Origin: RYN-230 sp963720645
GTDB taxonomy: Bacteria; Actinomycetota; Actinomycetes; Streptosporangiales; Streptosporangiaceae
Assembly: GCA_963720645.1 (NCBI GenBank)
Contig: CAVRFX010000009.1
Span: 310,001 to 374,000, forward strand
Direction of reading: 5' to 3'
Length of the DNA: 64,000 nucleotides
Shown: positions 48,048-57,565 of the stretch, one piece after another
How positions within the stretch are numbered: the stretch's first letter is position 1
Layout: every line of letters starts with the position of its first letter
Notes under the pieces: generated by a model
Database searches by the model: none
Told to the model about the DNA's origin: nothing
Seen by the model: the letters and a program-made list of their open reading frames with translations, nothing else
Translations under genes and position numbers: made by a program

Positions 48048-49202
48048 CTAGTAGGAACGCGGCAGGCCCAGCGAGTGGCCGGCCACGTAGTTGAGGATCA
48101 TCTCGCGGTTGACCGGGGCGATCCGGAGCAGCCGCGCGACGCTCCACAACGGGACCAGCCCGTATTCCACGGCCAGGCCGTTGCCGCCGTGCGTCTGGAT
48201 CGCGGCGTCCACCGCGGCCAGTGCGGCCTCCGCGGCGGCGTACTTCGCCATGTTGGATGCCTCACCGGCGGGCTGGCCGTGGTCGTGCTGCCACGCGGCC
48301 TTGGCGGTCATCAGCGCGGCCAGTTCCACCTCGATCTTGGCCTTGGCCAGCGGGTGGGACACGCCCTGATGGGTCCCGATGGGGACGCCCCAGACGTCCC
48401 GGTCGCGGGCGTACGCCGCGGCGCGGGCCAGCGCGTAGCGGCCGATCCCGACACAGATCGCCGCGCCCGTGATCCGCTCCGGGTTCAGGCCGTGGAACAC
48501 CTGGCTGAAGCCGTCGTTCTCGTCCCCGACTAGCTGGTCCGCGCCGACCCGCACCCCGTCGAAGTACAGGGTGAACTGCCGCTCGGGCAGGGCTGCCGCC
48601 ACCGGCAGCGGCTGCGCGGTCAGGCCGGGGGCGTCCGGCGGCACCAGGAACAGCGACAGCAGGCCGCGTCCGGTCCCCGGGTCCGTGCCGGTCCGTGCCA
48701 CGACCAGGATGGCTGCGGCGCCATCGACACCCGAGATGTAGTACTTGGTTCCGTTGAGGATCCAGTCCCCGCCGTCGCGGACGGCGGTCGTGGACAGCTG
48801 GTGGGTGTTGGAGCCGGCGTCGGGCTCGGTGATGGCGAACACGATCCGGCTCTCACCGTCGGCCAGCCGGGGCAGCCAGGTCTTCTGCTGGGTCTGGCTG
48901 CCGTACCTGGCGATGACCTCCCCGGAAATAGCGCTGGAGACCAGGAGCAGCAGCATGGGGCAGCCCTGGGCGGCCGTCTCCTCGCAGACCAGCGCGAGCT
49001 CGGCCAGGCCCGCGCCGCCGCCACCGAACCGCTCGGGCAGGTTGATCCCGACGAAACCCTGCCTGGCCAGGGCGGCCCACAGCTCGTCGGTGGCGGTCCG
49101 GGCCTCGGCGTGCGCGCTGTAGTACGAGCTGCCGAAAGACCGGGTGATGGCGGCGACCGTCTCCCGGATGGCAGCGTGGTCGGGGTGGTCAGCGAAGTCC
49201 AC
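48048..49202 (-). CDS. acyl-CoA dehydrogenase
   Basis: This 384-residue flavoenzyme shows the N-terminal helical domain (ARQGFVGINLPERFGGGGAG), the FAD loop IVFAITEPDAGSNTHQLSTT, the beta domain with WILNGTKYYISGVDGA, and the C-terminal GGNGLAVEYGLVPLWSVARL and NREMILNYVAGHSLGLP. The position of the catalytic base corresponds to the family Glu region but is not assigned here. In an atu-type pathway it would oxidise citronellyl-CoA or a similar branched acyl-CoA. The start is GTG 49202, whose first codons overlap the last codons of one frame from the upstream gene. Confidence 0.88.
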   Translation of the reverse strand: MDFADHPDHAAIRETVAAITRSFGSSYYSAHAEARTATDELWAALARQGFVGINLPERFGGGGAGLAELALVCEETAAQGCPMLLLLVSSAISGEVIARYGSQTQQKTWLPRLADGESRIVFAITEPDAGSNTHQLSTTAVRDGGDWILNGTKYYISGVDGAAAILVVARTGTDPGTGRGLLSLFLVPPDAPGLTAQPLPVAAALPERQFTLYFDGVRVGADQLVGDENDGFSQVFHGLNPERITGAAICVGIGRYALARAAAYARDRDVWGVPIGTHQGVSHPLAKAKIEVELAALMTAKAAWQHDHGQPAGEASNMAKYAAAEAALAAVDAAIQTHGGNGLAVEYGLVPLWSVARLLRIAPVNREMILNYVAGHSLGLPRSY

Positions 49203-49233
49203 TGGTCATCTCCAGGCTGGCTTCGCCGGGGAG

Positions 49234-49469
49234 GGAAGGCGCGCCGGAGGCGTGTCCTTGCCGAACGCCGGCGAATCGGGGGGCCCGGGGGGTCGTCCCC
49301 CCGGGCTGGCTCCGGAAGGCGCGCCGGAGGCGTGTCCTTGCCGAGCCCGGCGAATCGGGGGGCCCGGGGGGTCGTCCCCCCGGGCTGGCTCGGAAGGCGC
49401 GCCGGAGGCGTGTCCTTGCCGACCCGGCGAATCGGGGGGTCCGGGGGGTCGTCCCCCCGGGCTGGCAGA
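49234..49469. repeat. three tandem 78-80 bp repeats, each with a strong GC hairpin
   Basis: Copies begin at 49234, 49314 and 49392 with GGAAGGCGCGCCGGAGGCGT, continue with CCGGCGAATCGGGGGG, and end with the stem GCCCGGGGGG-TCGT-CCCCCCGGGC. They lie between the acyl-CoA dehydrogenase and the TetR body. Copy lengths of 80, 78 and about 78 change reading frame from copy to copy. Translation products such as GKDTPPARLP look like read-through of a non-coding element. Confidence 0.9.
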
Positions 49470-50060
49470 GCCGCGAAGAGGGACGCCTCGGCGGCGGACG
49501 ACATGAGGGCGGCCAGCTCTTCATCGGCCAGGCCGCTGGAGTAGAAGAGCACGGACTGGATGGCGCCGACGGACGCATGCACGAGAGCCCGCACCGTCGC
49601 GTCGCCGGCGTCCGGCCGGAGCTGCGCCAGGACGTGGACCCACTCCTCGATGTACAGGCGCTGCTTGCGGCGCAGCCGGCGCCGGTCCTCGCCGGGAAGG
49701 TTGGCGACCTCGTTGTGGTAGACCTGCGCCAGCGTCCGGTCCCGGAGCACGAAGCGCACCTGCGTCTGGATGAGCCCCCGCAGCGTGGCGAGGGCGTCGC
49801 CGCCGGAGGCGACGATCTCGCTGGCCTCGCCGGACAGGTCGTCGATCACGTGGTCGAACATCGCGACGAGCACCGCGGACTTCCCGTCGAAGTGCCGGTA
49901 GATCGCCGATCCGGTGATGCCCGCGGCCGCGCCGATGTCCGCCATGCCGACCTCGTGGTAGCCACGCTCCGCGACCAGCTCGGCGGCCGCGCGGAGGATC
50001 CGCTGCCGCCGGCGGGGATCCCTCCGCCGCTGGTCCGGCGGATGGCCCGGATGGCCGGCA
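49470..50060 (-). CDS. TetR-family regulator (AtuR-like position), ends obscured by indels and repeats
   Basis: The open part reads RRRQRILRAAAELVAERGYH, GMADIGAAAGITGSAIYRHF (helix-turn-helix), then DDLSGEASEIVASGGDALAT, LRDRTLAQVYHNEVANLPGE and ALVHASVGAIQSVLFYSSGL, ending near SLFAALPA just before the hairpin repeats. The start codon lies in an indel-rich segment near 50060 and could not be fixed. One frame runs through the repeats to 49189 and overlaps the acyl-CoA dehydrogenase start. The sequence resembles TetR regulators of acyl-CoA catabolism, and it probably controls the surrounding operon through the sites at 57403-57507. Confidence 0.75.
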
Positions 50061-50084
50061 AGGGCCGGCCGGGACCCTCGGCGC

Positions 50085-51895
50085 CTGGGCCCCGTTCCAG
50101 CAGGGCGGCCGGTATTTCCGCGAAGCGGGAGCGCAGGTACTCGCCGAGGCCCTTGGCCTGCGGGTCGGGCCGGGTCGAGGACGCCACGCCCTCGCCGAGC
50201 AGGCCGACGATGACGAAGTTGAGCGCGTGCAGGTTGGGCAGCTCGAAGCGGCGGACGTCGAGTCCGGCGGACTCGGGCAGCAGCGCCCGCAGCCGGTCGA
50301 CGGTGAGGTAGTCGCGCAGCCAGGGTAAGCGGCCGGGTCCGGGTCCAGAGCCCGATGTTGGCGTTGCCGCCCTTGTCGCCGGAGCGGGCGCCGCAGATCC
50401 GGCCCAGCGGGCGGCGACCATCGGCTGGACGGTCGCCCGCGGGCCAGGGCGCTGGACGGCGATCGTCCTGCCGCGGGCGTCCGCCGCGGCGGAAGCGCGG
50501 CCGCTGTGCCGTGGGGGCGACCCGCACGGTGGTGCCGTCCGGGAGCACCGCCGCATGAGGCGACCACGGCGGCGGGCACCAGGGCGGGCCAGTAGACGCC
50601 GTAGGCGCTCTCCGGTGTCGGCGGGGTCGTGGTGTGGAAGCCCGCGTAGCCGCCCAGGGCCAGTTCCATGGTCGCGTTGGAGAAGCGCCGCCCGACCTTG
50701 CGCGGGTCGGGGTCCTTCACCGTGATCCGCAGGTGCGCGGTGGCCTGCTCGTTGGTGGGCGCGTCCGGGCGGTCGAAGCGCAGCAGCCGGACATCGACGT
50801 CGGCGAACTGCTCCCGGCCGCCGAGGATGCCGAAGAGTTCCTGCTCGGCCCAGGCGGCCTTCTCCTCGATGTCCAGGCCGGTGAGCACGAGCGTCATGGT
50901 GTTCCGGTAGCCGCCGAGGAAGTTGATCGCGACCTTGGCCGTGGCCGGCGGCGGGCTGCCCCGGGTGCCCGGAGATCCGTACCCGGTCCGGGCCGTCCTG
51001 CCCGAGCGTGATCGTGTCGAAGTGCGCGACGACGTCCGGGTTGGCGTAGCCGGGCTCGGCGATCTCGTAGAGCAGCTGGGCGGTGACGGTGCCGACCGAG
51101 ACCAGGCCGCCGGTGCCCGGGTGCTTGGTGATCACGCTGCTGCCGTCGGCGGCGATCTCGGCGATCGGGAAGCCCGGGTAGCGGCGGTCGCGGATCTCGT
51201 CCAGGAACGAGTAGTTGCCGCCGGTGGCCTGCGGGCCGCATTCGATCACGTGGCCGGCGACGACCGCCCCGGCCAGCTGGTCGAAGTCGGTCCCGGCGCC
51301 AGCCGTGCCACCAGGCGGCGGGCCCGGTGACCAGCGAGGCGTCGGTGACCCGCGGGCAGACGACGATGTCGGCGCCGGCGGCCAGGGCCTCGGCGATGCC
51401 CCAGCCGCCGAGGTAGGCGTTGGCGGTCACCGGTTTGTCCGGCCGCCTCGCCCAGCGGCCGGCCGGTGTCCAGGTTGGCCAGCGCCTGCCCGGCCGCGAG
51501 CAGGTTTCCGAGCCGGGGCAGCAGGTCGTCGCCGGTGACGTAGGCGATCCTGCGGGTGCAGGCCGAGACGACCGGCGAGCGCCGCGAACTCCCGGCCAGG
51601 CCGGCCGGGTTCAGTCCGCCGGCGTTGTTGACGATCTTGATGCCCCGGTCGAGGCAGGTGCCGAGCACTGCTCCAGCTGGGCTGAGCACGGTGCGCGCGT
51701 AGCCGGCGGACGGGTCCTTCTGCTGGGCCTTCCACAGGATCAGCATGGTCAGCTCGGCGAGGTAGTCACCGGTGAGAACGTCGATGGGGCCGCCCTCGAC
51801 CATCTCCCGGGCCGCCGCGAGCGCGGTCGCCGTAGAAGCCGGACGAGTTGGCGATCCGCACCGGGCGGCCGTGGTCCGTCGTGGGCTGCGGTCAT
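50085..51895 (-). CDS. AtuA-like acyclic terpene utilisation protein (DUF1446), multiple frameshifts
   Basis: Segments in different frames add up to one protein of about 600 residues from ATG 51895 (GGGGAG upstream). They are: RPVRIANSSGFYGDRARAAR, VEGGPIDVLTGDYLAELTML, LDRGIKIVNNAGGLNPAGLA, MTANAYLGGWGIAEALAAGA with DIVVCPRVTDASLVTGPAAW, IECGPQATGGNYSFLDEIRD, TLVLTGLDIEEKAAWAEQEL, ARSGDKGGNANIGLW and FELPNLHALNFVIVGLLGEG. These are the landmarks of AtuA/DUF1446, whose exact reaction is unknown although it is required for citronellol/geraniol growth in Pseudomonas. At least eight indels interrupt it. Confidence 0.78.
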
Positions 51896-51998
51896 GCCGG
51901 CTCCCCTCGCCGTGGCGGGCGGCCGTGGGCCGAGCACCGGGGCGCCGCCCGCCGCCGAGGAACGCTCCGGTCGCGGCCCGGTCGTGGCCCCGGCGCGC

Positions 51999-52833
51999 TC
52001 AGCGTCCCCGGCAGGCCGCGCCGGCGAAAGCCTGCGCGATGCCGATCCACTGGCCGGCGGTGTCCCCCGTGACCTCCAGGCCCGTGTCGTGCGGTGCCGC
52101 CGCTGGGTGACGACCAGGCAGAAGTCGAGTGCCGTGCCGGTGACCCGGTCAGCCGCGGCGGCGGCTCCCCAGGTCCAGTCGCCGCCGTCCGGTGCCGTCG
52201 AGCTCGACCCGGATCGGGTACGGCCGGTACCGGCAGGCCGTGACCGGTAGCTGTACGCGAAGGTCCGGATACCCGAGATCGGCGACGTGCCGCAGCCGCT
52301 CGGTCGGGCGCCCGTGCGCATCACCGGTCGTGTCGACGATATCCTGGCCGTGCGCCCAGGTCTCCATCAGCCGGCGCGGTCGACCGAGGAGGCCGGGCCC
52401 ATGTCCGGGCCGTACCAGGGCAGCCGCGTATCCGGGTCGACGCCGCGGTAGGCGGCCAGCAGTGCCCGCGCCCGGTCTGGAACCAGGCCAGCATTGCTCG
52501 GCCGGCGCAGGTGGCGGTACTCGTGCGGCGACCAGGTCGGGGAAGTCGTCGCCGCGGGCGAGCAGTTCGGCCCGCCTCGCGGCGAACCGGCTCGGGTCGT
52601 GCACGGCGAGCAGCGTGGCGTCGTCGAAGTAGGCCAGGTGGGTGACCTGGTCGGGGATGGTCCAGCCTTCGGCGGGGGTGGGCGGAGCCCAGTCCGCCGC
52701 GCCAGCCGGGCCAGGACCGGCGAGCGAGTCGGTCTCGCGGCGAGGTCGGCCACGCAGTCTGAGTCCGTCCTTCGCCGGGTCGAGCGGCGCGGCTAGCCGG
52801 CCCGGTGCGGCCTGCCGCCGGCTGGGCGCTCAT
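51999..52833 (-). CDS. TIGR03084-family metal-binding (DinB/maleylpyruvate isomerase-like) protein, multiple frameshifts
   Basis: Corrected frames give VADLAAETDSLAG, TPAEGWTIPDQVTHLAYFDD, DATLLAVHDPSRFAARRAEL, RLMETWAHGQDIVDTTGDAH and DWTWGAAAAADRVTGTALDF, ending GQWIGIAQAFAGAACRGR at TGA 51999. This is the pattern of TIGR03084 proteins, four-helix metal-binding proteins related to mycothiol-dependent isomerases. The histidines in HLAYFD and WAHGQD are likely metal ligands. The ATG at 52833 overlaps the hydratase stop in TGATG. The family often accompanies AtuA-like genes in actinobacteria; the reaction is unknown. Confidence 0.75.
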
Positions 52834-53596
52834 CAGCGGCCCGTCCACACCGGGGCCCGCTTGTCGCGGAAGGCCGCCGGGCCCTCCTGGGCGTCCTCGC
52901 TGGGTAGACCGGCTCCCAGATCCGTTCGGCCTCATCGAAGGCGTCGCCCAGCCGGTACTCGGCGACAGGTGGACGGTTTGCTTGGCGGCGAGCACCGACA
53001 GCGGCGCGTTGGCGGCGATGCGCTCGGCCAGCGGCTGGGCTGCGCGCGCAGTTCAGCGTCGGGGACGACCTGGTTGACCAGGCCGATCTCGCTCGGCTCG
53101 GTCGGCGTTGAGCGGGTCGCCGGTGAGCAGGATCTCCATGGCGATCGCGGGGCGGGATAAGCCAGGACAGCGGCGCGGCCCAGGGTGCGCCGCGGCCGAC
53201 CTTGGCCTCGGTGACGGCGAACCGCGCCGACTTGCGCCGCCACGCACAGGTCGCAGATCTGGGCCAGCAGGAACCCGCCGGCTAGCGCCAGGCCGTTGAC
53301 CGCCGCGATGGTGGGCTTGGCGACCTCGATGTTGCGGCCGAACTGGGGCAGGAAATCCGGCGGCGGAACGGTCAGCGCATCTCGGCCATCTCCTTCAGGT
53401 CCCCGCCGGCGCAGAACGCGCGAGTCCCCGGCGCCGGTGAGCACCAGCACCTTGGCCTCCGTCGTCGGCGTTGAACCGGCGCACCCCGGCGAACAGGCCC
53501 TCCCGCACCGCCTTATTCAGCGCGTTGCGGGCCTCGGGCCGGTCGATGGTCAGCCAGGCGACGCCGTCGACGACCTCGTAGCGGACCGGCTGTCAC
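52833..53596 (-). CDS. enoyl-CoA hydratase/isomerase (AtuE-like), multiple frameshifts
   Basis: Pieces in changing frames: VRYEVVDGVAWLTIDRPEAR with NALNKAVREGLFAG, LVLTGAGDS, FGRNIEVAKPTIAAVNGLAL with AGGFLLAQICDLCVAA (oxyanion hole), IAMEILLTGDPLNAD, IGLVNQVVPDAEL, SVLAAKQTV and RDKRAPVWTGR at the stop. This is a standard crotonase-fold hydratase of about 255 residues. In the atu pathway this step hydrates isohexenylglutaconyl-CoA. The GTG start at 53596 overlaps the stop of the biotin carboxylase subunit (GTGA). Confidence 0.8.
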
Positions 53597-55703
53597 GCAC
53601 GGGCCCATCCCGCCGATTGCGCCGTCAGTCGGACTGCGGGCTCCTCCTCCACGACGGCGAGCACGGTGCCCGCTGTCGACCTGCGCTCCGACGGTGACGG
53701 CAGCCGGTGACGTGCCCGCGTGCGGGCGTGCGTACCGCGTGCTCCATCTTCATCGCCTCGATGACGACGATCACGGCCCGGCGTGAACGGAGTCGCCGAG
53801 CGGCCGCCTCGACCCGCACGACGGTGCCGGGCATCGGTGCGAGCAGGGAGCCGGCGTGGGCTGCGGCTGCCGTTTCGGGGAAGCGTCGGCTCCGCGAGCC
53901 AGGGTGTGCCCCAGCGCGCTGGCGGCGTACCGGATATGCGCCGGCCTGGGTCACGTCGACGGTCCGGCGCACCCCGCCGATCTCGAGGTCGACCTGCGCC
54001 CGCGCGGTACAGCCGTGCAGCAGCGACCGGCCGAGTGCCGTGCAGCACCACGCGCCCAGCCCGGCCCCGTCCACCTCGGCCTGCAGCCCGTCCCGGCCGA
54101 AGCGGTAGCTGACCTCGACGCCGGCCCTCCGCTCGCCGCCAGGCCGGGGGGTAGTCCCCAAGGTCAACACGGTAGCTCACCCGCTGCGGCGCGTTTGGGT
54201 TGTTACGCCAGCCGGACGGGCAGCGTGGCCAGTACCGGACGTCTGCTCGCGCCGCCGGGCCTGCCCGGCCAGGGCCACCGCCAGCAGGTGCACCGGCCCG
54301 GCCGCCGCCTGTCGGCGGGCACAGCGTCCGCGGGCCGGTGCCGGTCCAGGTAGCCGGTGTCGATCGCGCCGGCGGCGAACTCCGGCTCGCGCAGGATGCC
54401 GACCAGCAGGTCGCGGTTGGTGACGACCCCGTGCACGCCGGGCCCGTGACAGCGCCGCGGCCAGCAGCCCGCCGCGCGTCATCACGGGTCGGCGCCGTAC
54501 CCGATCACCTTGGCCAGCATCGAGTCGTAGAACATGCTGACCCGGGTCCCCGACGCGAACCCCGCGTCCACGCGCAGGCCGTCGGCAGGGACCGATCTCC
54601 AGCAGTGTGCAGGTCGCCGCTGGCGGGCAGGTATCCGCCGGCGACGTCCTCGGCGTAGAGCCGGGCCTCGATCGCGTGGCCGCTCAAGCCGCGCCCCGGT
54701 GACCTCGTCGCGGCAGCGGCTGGCCGCCGCGATCTCCAGCTGCAGCCGCACCAGGTCCAGGCCGGTGACCAGCTCGGTGACCGGGTGCTCGACCTGCAGC
54801 CGGGTGTTGACCTCGAGGAAGTAGAAGTCGCCCGGACGGGTCCAGCACGAACTCGACGGTCCCGGCGCCCACGTAGCCGATGGCCTGGCCCGCGGCGACC
54901 GCGGCCTGGCACAGCCGGCGCGCAGCTCGTCGTCACCACGGGGGACGGCGCCTCCTCGATGATCTTCTGATAGCGGCGCTGGATCGAGCATTCCCGCTCG
55001 AACAGGTGGACCACGGTCCCGGCCTGGTCGCCGAGGATCTGGACCTCGATGTGCCGCGGGGACTCGACGAACCGCTCGAGGAACACGGTGCCGTTGCCGA
55101 ACGCCGACGCGGCCTCCCGCCGGGCGCTGGCCACCGCGCCCGCGCATCTCGTCCGGGTCCGCAACGATCCGCATGCCCCGGCCGCCGCCGCCGAACGCCG
55201 CCTTGACCAGCACCGGGAAAGCCGATGTCCTCCCCGGCTTTGCGCAGCTCGGCCGGATCGGGCTCGGCTCCGTCGCCGAACACCGCACTGTCGAAAACCG
55301 CGCTGGGCAGCACGGGCACGCCCGCCGCCGCCATGAGCTCTTTCGCGGCGGTCTTGGAGCCCATGGCCTCGATGGCCGCCGGGGACGGCCCGACGAAGAT
55401 CAGGCCCGCCGCCGCGCAGGCCCGGGCGAACCCGGCGTTCTCGGACAGGAACCCGTAGCCCGGGTGCACCGCGTCCGCGCCGGTCGCGGCGGCTGCGGCG
55501 ATCAGCGCCTCGCCGCGCAGGTAGGTCTCGGCCGGGGCCGCCCCGCGCAGCCGGACGGCCTCGTCGGCCTCGGCCACGTACGGCAGCCCGGCGTCCGGGT
55601 CGGAGAACACCGCCACGGTGGTGATGTCCATGTCCCGGGCGGTGCGGATGATCCGCGACGCGATCTCGCCGCGGTTGGCGATCAGGAGCTTGCTGATGCT
55701 CAT
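53593..55703 (-). CDS. biotin-dependent acyl-CoA carboxylase alpha subunit (biotin carboxylase + BCCP), multiple frameshifts
   Basis: From ATG 55703: MSISKLLIANRGEIASRIIR, DAVHPGYGFLSENAGFARAC, then after the first indel near 55217 the ATP-grasp loop VKAAFGGGGRGMRIVADPDE, VFLERFVESPRHIEVQILGD with CSIQRRYQKIIEEAPSP, EVNTRLQVEHPVTELVTGLD, LSGHAIEARLYAEDVAGGYL, and finally the biotin domain LLAPMPGTVVRVEAAA with VIEAMKMEHAVRTP, stopping at 53593. All catalytic landmarks survive, but at least a dozen indels separate them. It would carboxylate biotin with ATP and bicarbonate for the beta subunit next to it. Size (about 700 residues) fits geranyl-CoA or methylcrotonyl-CoA carboxylase alpha subunits. 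Confidence 0.83.
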
Positions 55704-55720
55704 CGGCGTGGTCACCGCGC

Positions 55721-57356
55721 CTACATCCGGAAGACGCCGAAGCCGCGGCGTCCCTCGACGGTGCCCGAGTGCGCGGCGGACAGCGCCATGCCGAGCACGG
55801 GCCGGGTGTCCCGCGGATCGATGACCCCGTCGTCGTAGAGCCGGGCGCTGACGAAGAACGCGTCCGACTCCCGCTCGATCTGCGCCTCGATCTGCTGGCG
55901 GCGGTTCCCGTCGGCCTCGGCGTCGAACGCGCGGCCGGTGGCCTCCGCGGACTGCCGCGCGACGATGGACAGCACCCCGGCGAGCTGCTGCGCGCCCATG
56001 ACCGCCAGCTTGGCGTTGGCCCAGGCGAACATGAACCGCGGGTCGTAGGCGCGGCCGGACATGCCGTAGTTGCCGGCGCCGAACGAGGCGGCCATGTTCA
56101 CCGTGATGTGCGGGACGGCCGAGTTCGTCACCGCGTTGATCATCTTGGCGCCGTCCTTGATGATGCCGCCCTGCTCGTACTGGGTGCCCACCATGTAGCC
56201 GGTGGTGTTCTGCAGGAAGACCAGCGGCGTGTCGCTCTGGTTGGCCAGCAGGATGAACTCGCTGGCCTTCTTGGCCTCCTCGCTGAACAGCACGCCACGG
56301 GCGTTGGCCAGCACCCCGACCGGGTAGCCGTGGACCGAGGCCCAGCCGGTGACCAGGCTGGTCCCGTAGCGGGGCTTGTACTCGCCGAACCGTGAGCCGT
56401 CCACCACCCGGGCCAGCACCTCGCGCGGGATCGAACGGCACCCGGAAGTCCGCCGACACGATGCCCAGCAGCTCATCGGGGTCATACAGCGGCGGGTCGG
56501 CGGGCTCGCTGGGCGGCGGGCCGAGCTTGCGCCAGTGCAGCTCCGCGACGATCTGCCGGCCGAGGCGGATGCAGTCGAGCTCGTCGGCCGCGAAGTGGTC
56601 GGCCAGCCCGGAGATCCGCGAGTGCATGTCCGCGCCGCCCAGGGACTCGTCGTCGGCTTCCTCGCCGGTGGCCATCTTGACCAGCGGGGGGCCGCCCAGG
56701 AACACCTTGGCCTGGCCGTCGACCAGCACCGAGTAGTCGCACATGCCGGGCACGTAGGCGCCGCCCGCGGTGGAGTTGCCGAAGACCAGCGCGATCGTGG
56801 GGATGCCCATCGCGGACAGCTCGGTGAGGTCGTGGAAGATCCGGCCCGCCGGGACGAACAGGTCCGACTGCGTGGGCAGGTCGGCCCCGCCGGACTCGAC
56901 CAGGTTGATGACCGGCAGGCGGTTGCGGCGGGCGATCTCCAGGGCCCGCAGGTTCTTGCGCAGCGTGTACGGGTTCATCGACCCGCCCCGCACGGTCGGG
57001 TCACTGGCGATCAGGACGCACTCGACCCCGGACACCACGCCGACGCAGGTGACGATGCTCGCCCCGACCGCGAACTCGGTCCCCCAGGCGGCCAGCGAGG
57101 ACAGCTCCAGCAGCGGCGAGTCCCGGTCGACCAGGAGCTCGACCCGCTCCCGGGCCAGCAGCCGGCCGCGGTCCCGGTGCCGCTGCGCGTACTTCGCGCC
57201 GCCGCCCGCGCGGGCCAGCTCGAGCTGCTCGTTCAGGGCGGCGATAGCGGCCAGCTGCCCGGCCCGGTTGGCCAGGTATTCCTCGCTGGCTGTGTCCACC
57301 GCCGATCGCAGGACGGGCACCGAACCCCCTTTGGTCGTGTCCGGCAGGCCAGTCAT
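55721..57356 (-). CDS. acyl-CoA carboxylase beta subunit (geranyl/methylcrotonyl type), one frameshift
   Basis: From ATG 57356 the protein has YAQRHRDRGRLLARERVELL, LIASDPTVRGGSMNPYTLRK, INLVESGGADLPTQSDLFVP, ALVFGNSTAGGAYVPGMCDY and GGPPLVKMATGEEADDESLG. Near 56430 a surplus base shifts it to REVLARVVDGSRFGEYKPRY, NTTGYMVGTQYEQGGIIKDG and FGAGNYGMSGRAYDPRFMFA, to the end at 55721. Corrected length is about 544 residues. The AGNYGMSGRAYDPRF segment marks the methylcrotonyl/geranyl-CoA carboxylase branch rather than acetyl/propionyl-CoA carboxylases. It is the first gene of the atu-like operon and is followed directly by the alpha subunit gene. Confidence 0.88.
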
Positions 57357-57402
57357 GCCCGCCAGCGCAGCGCCTCTTAGCTGAGTGCCCTCGAGGTTAA
57401 CG

Positions 57403-57507
57403 TCTATTCACTTGCCACGCCAGACTCGCCGCCGGGATCACGATTGGGCCTTTTCAAGCGATCCGCTGATGCCTACAGTGACCACTGAAGTGAATATCTA
57501 GTCACTT
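57403..57507. promoter_or_regulatory. two matching operator-like sites in divergent promoter region
   Basis: AAGTGAATATCTAGTCACTT (57488-57507) is an inverted repeat with six-base arms AAGTGA/TCACTT. A second site at 57395-57414, read on the other strand, begins with the same nine bases AAGTGAATA and ends TAACCT. They flank the gap between the carboxylase operon and the ligase gene, one near each start. TetR regulators of acyl-CoA catabolism bind sites of this size, so the TetR at 49470-50060 is the first candidate. Confidence 0.5.
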
Positions 57508-57565
57508 CTCCGGCAGCAGCCGCCGGGCCGGTCCGCATCAGCACGCCCCGTCAGAGAGGACGCGA

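Noticed and set aside
48620..50548. 642-residue minus-strand frame linking TetR, the hairpin repeats and shifted acyl-CoA dehydrogenase
   Set aside because: It crosses three different genes by indels and repeat read-through. Only the TetR segment has family motifs in that frame.
54933..57356. Fused carboxylase beta-alpha protein in one frame
   Set aside because: The frame only joins the two because of the indel at about 56430. The beta subunit ends at 55721 and alpha has its own start at 55703.
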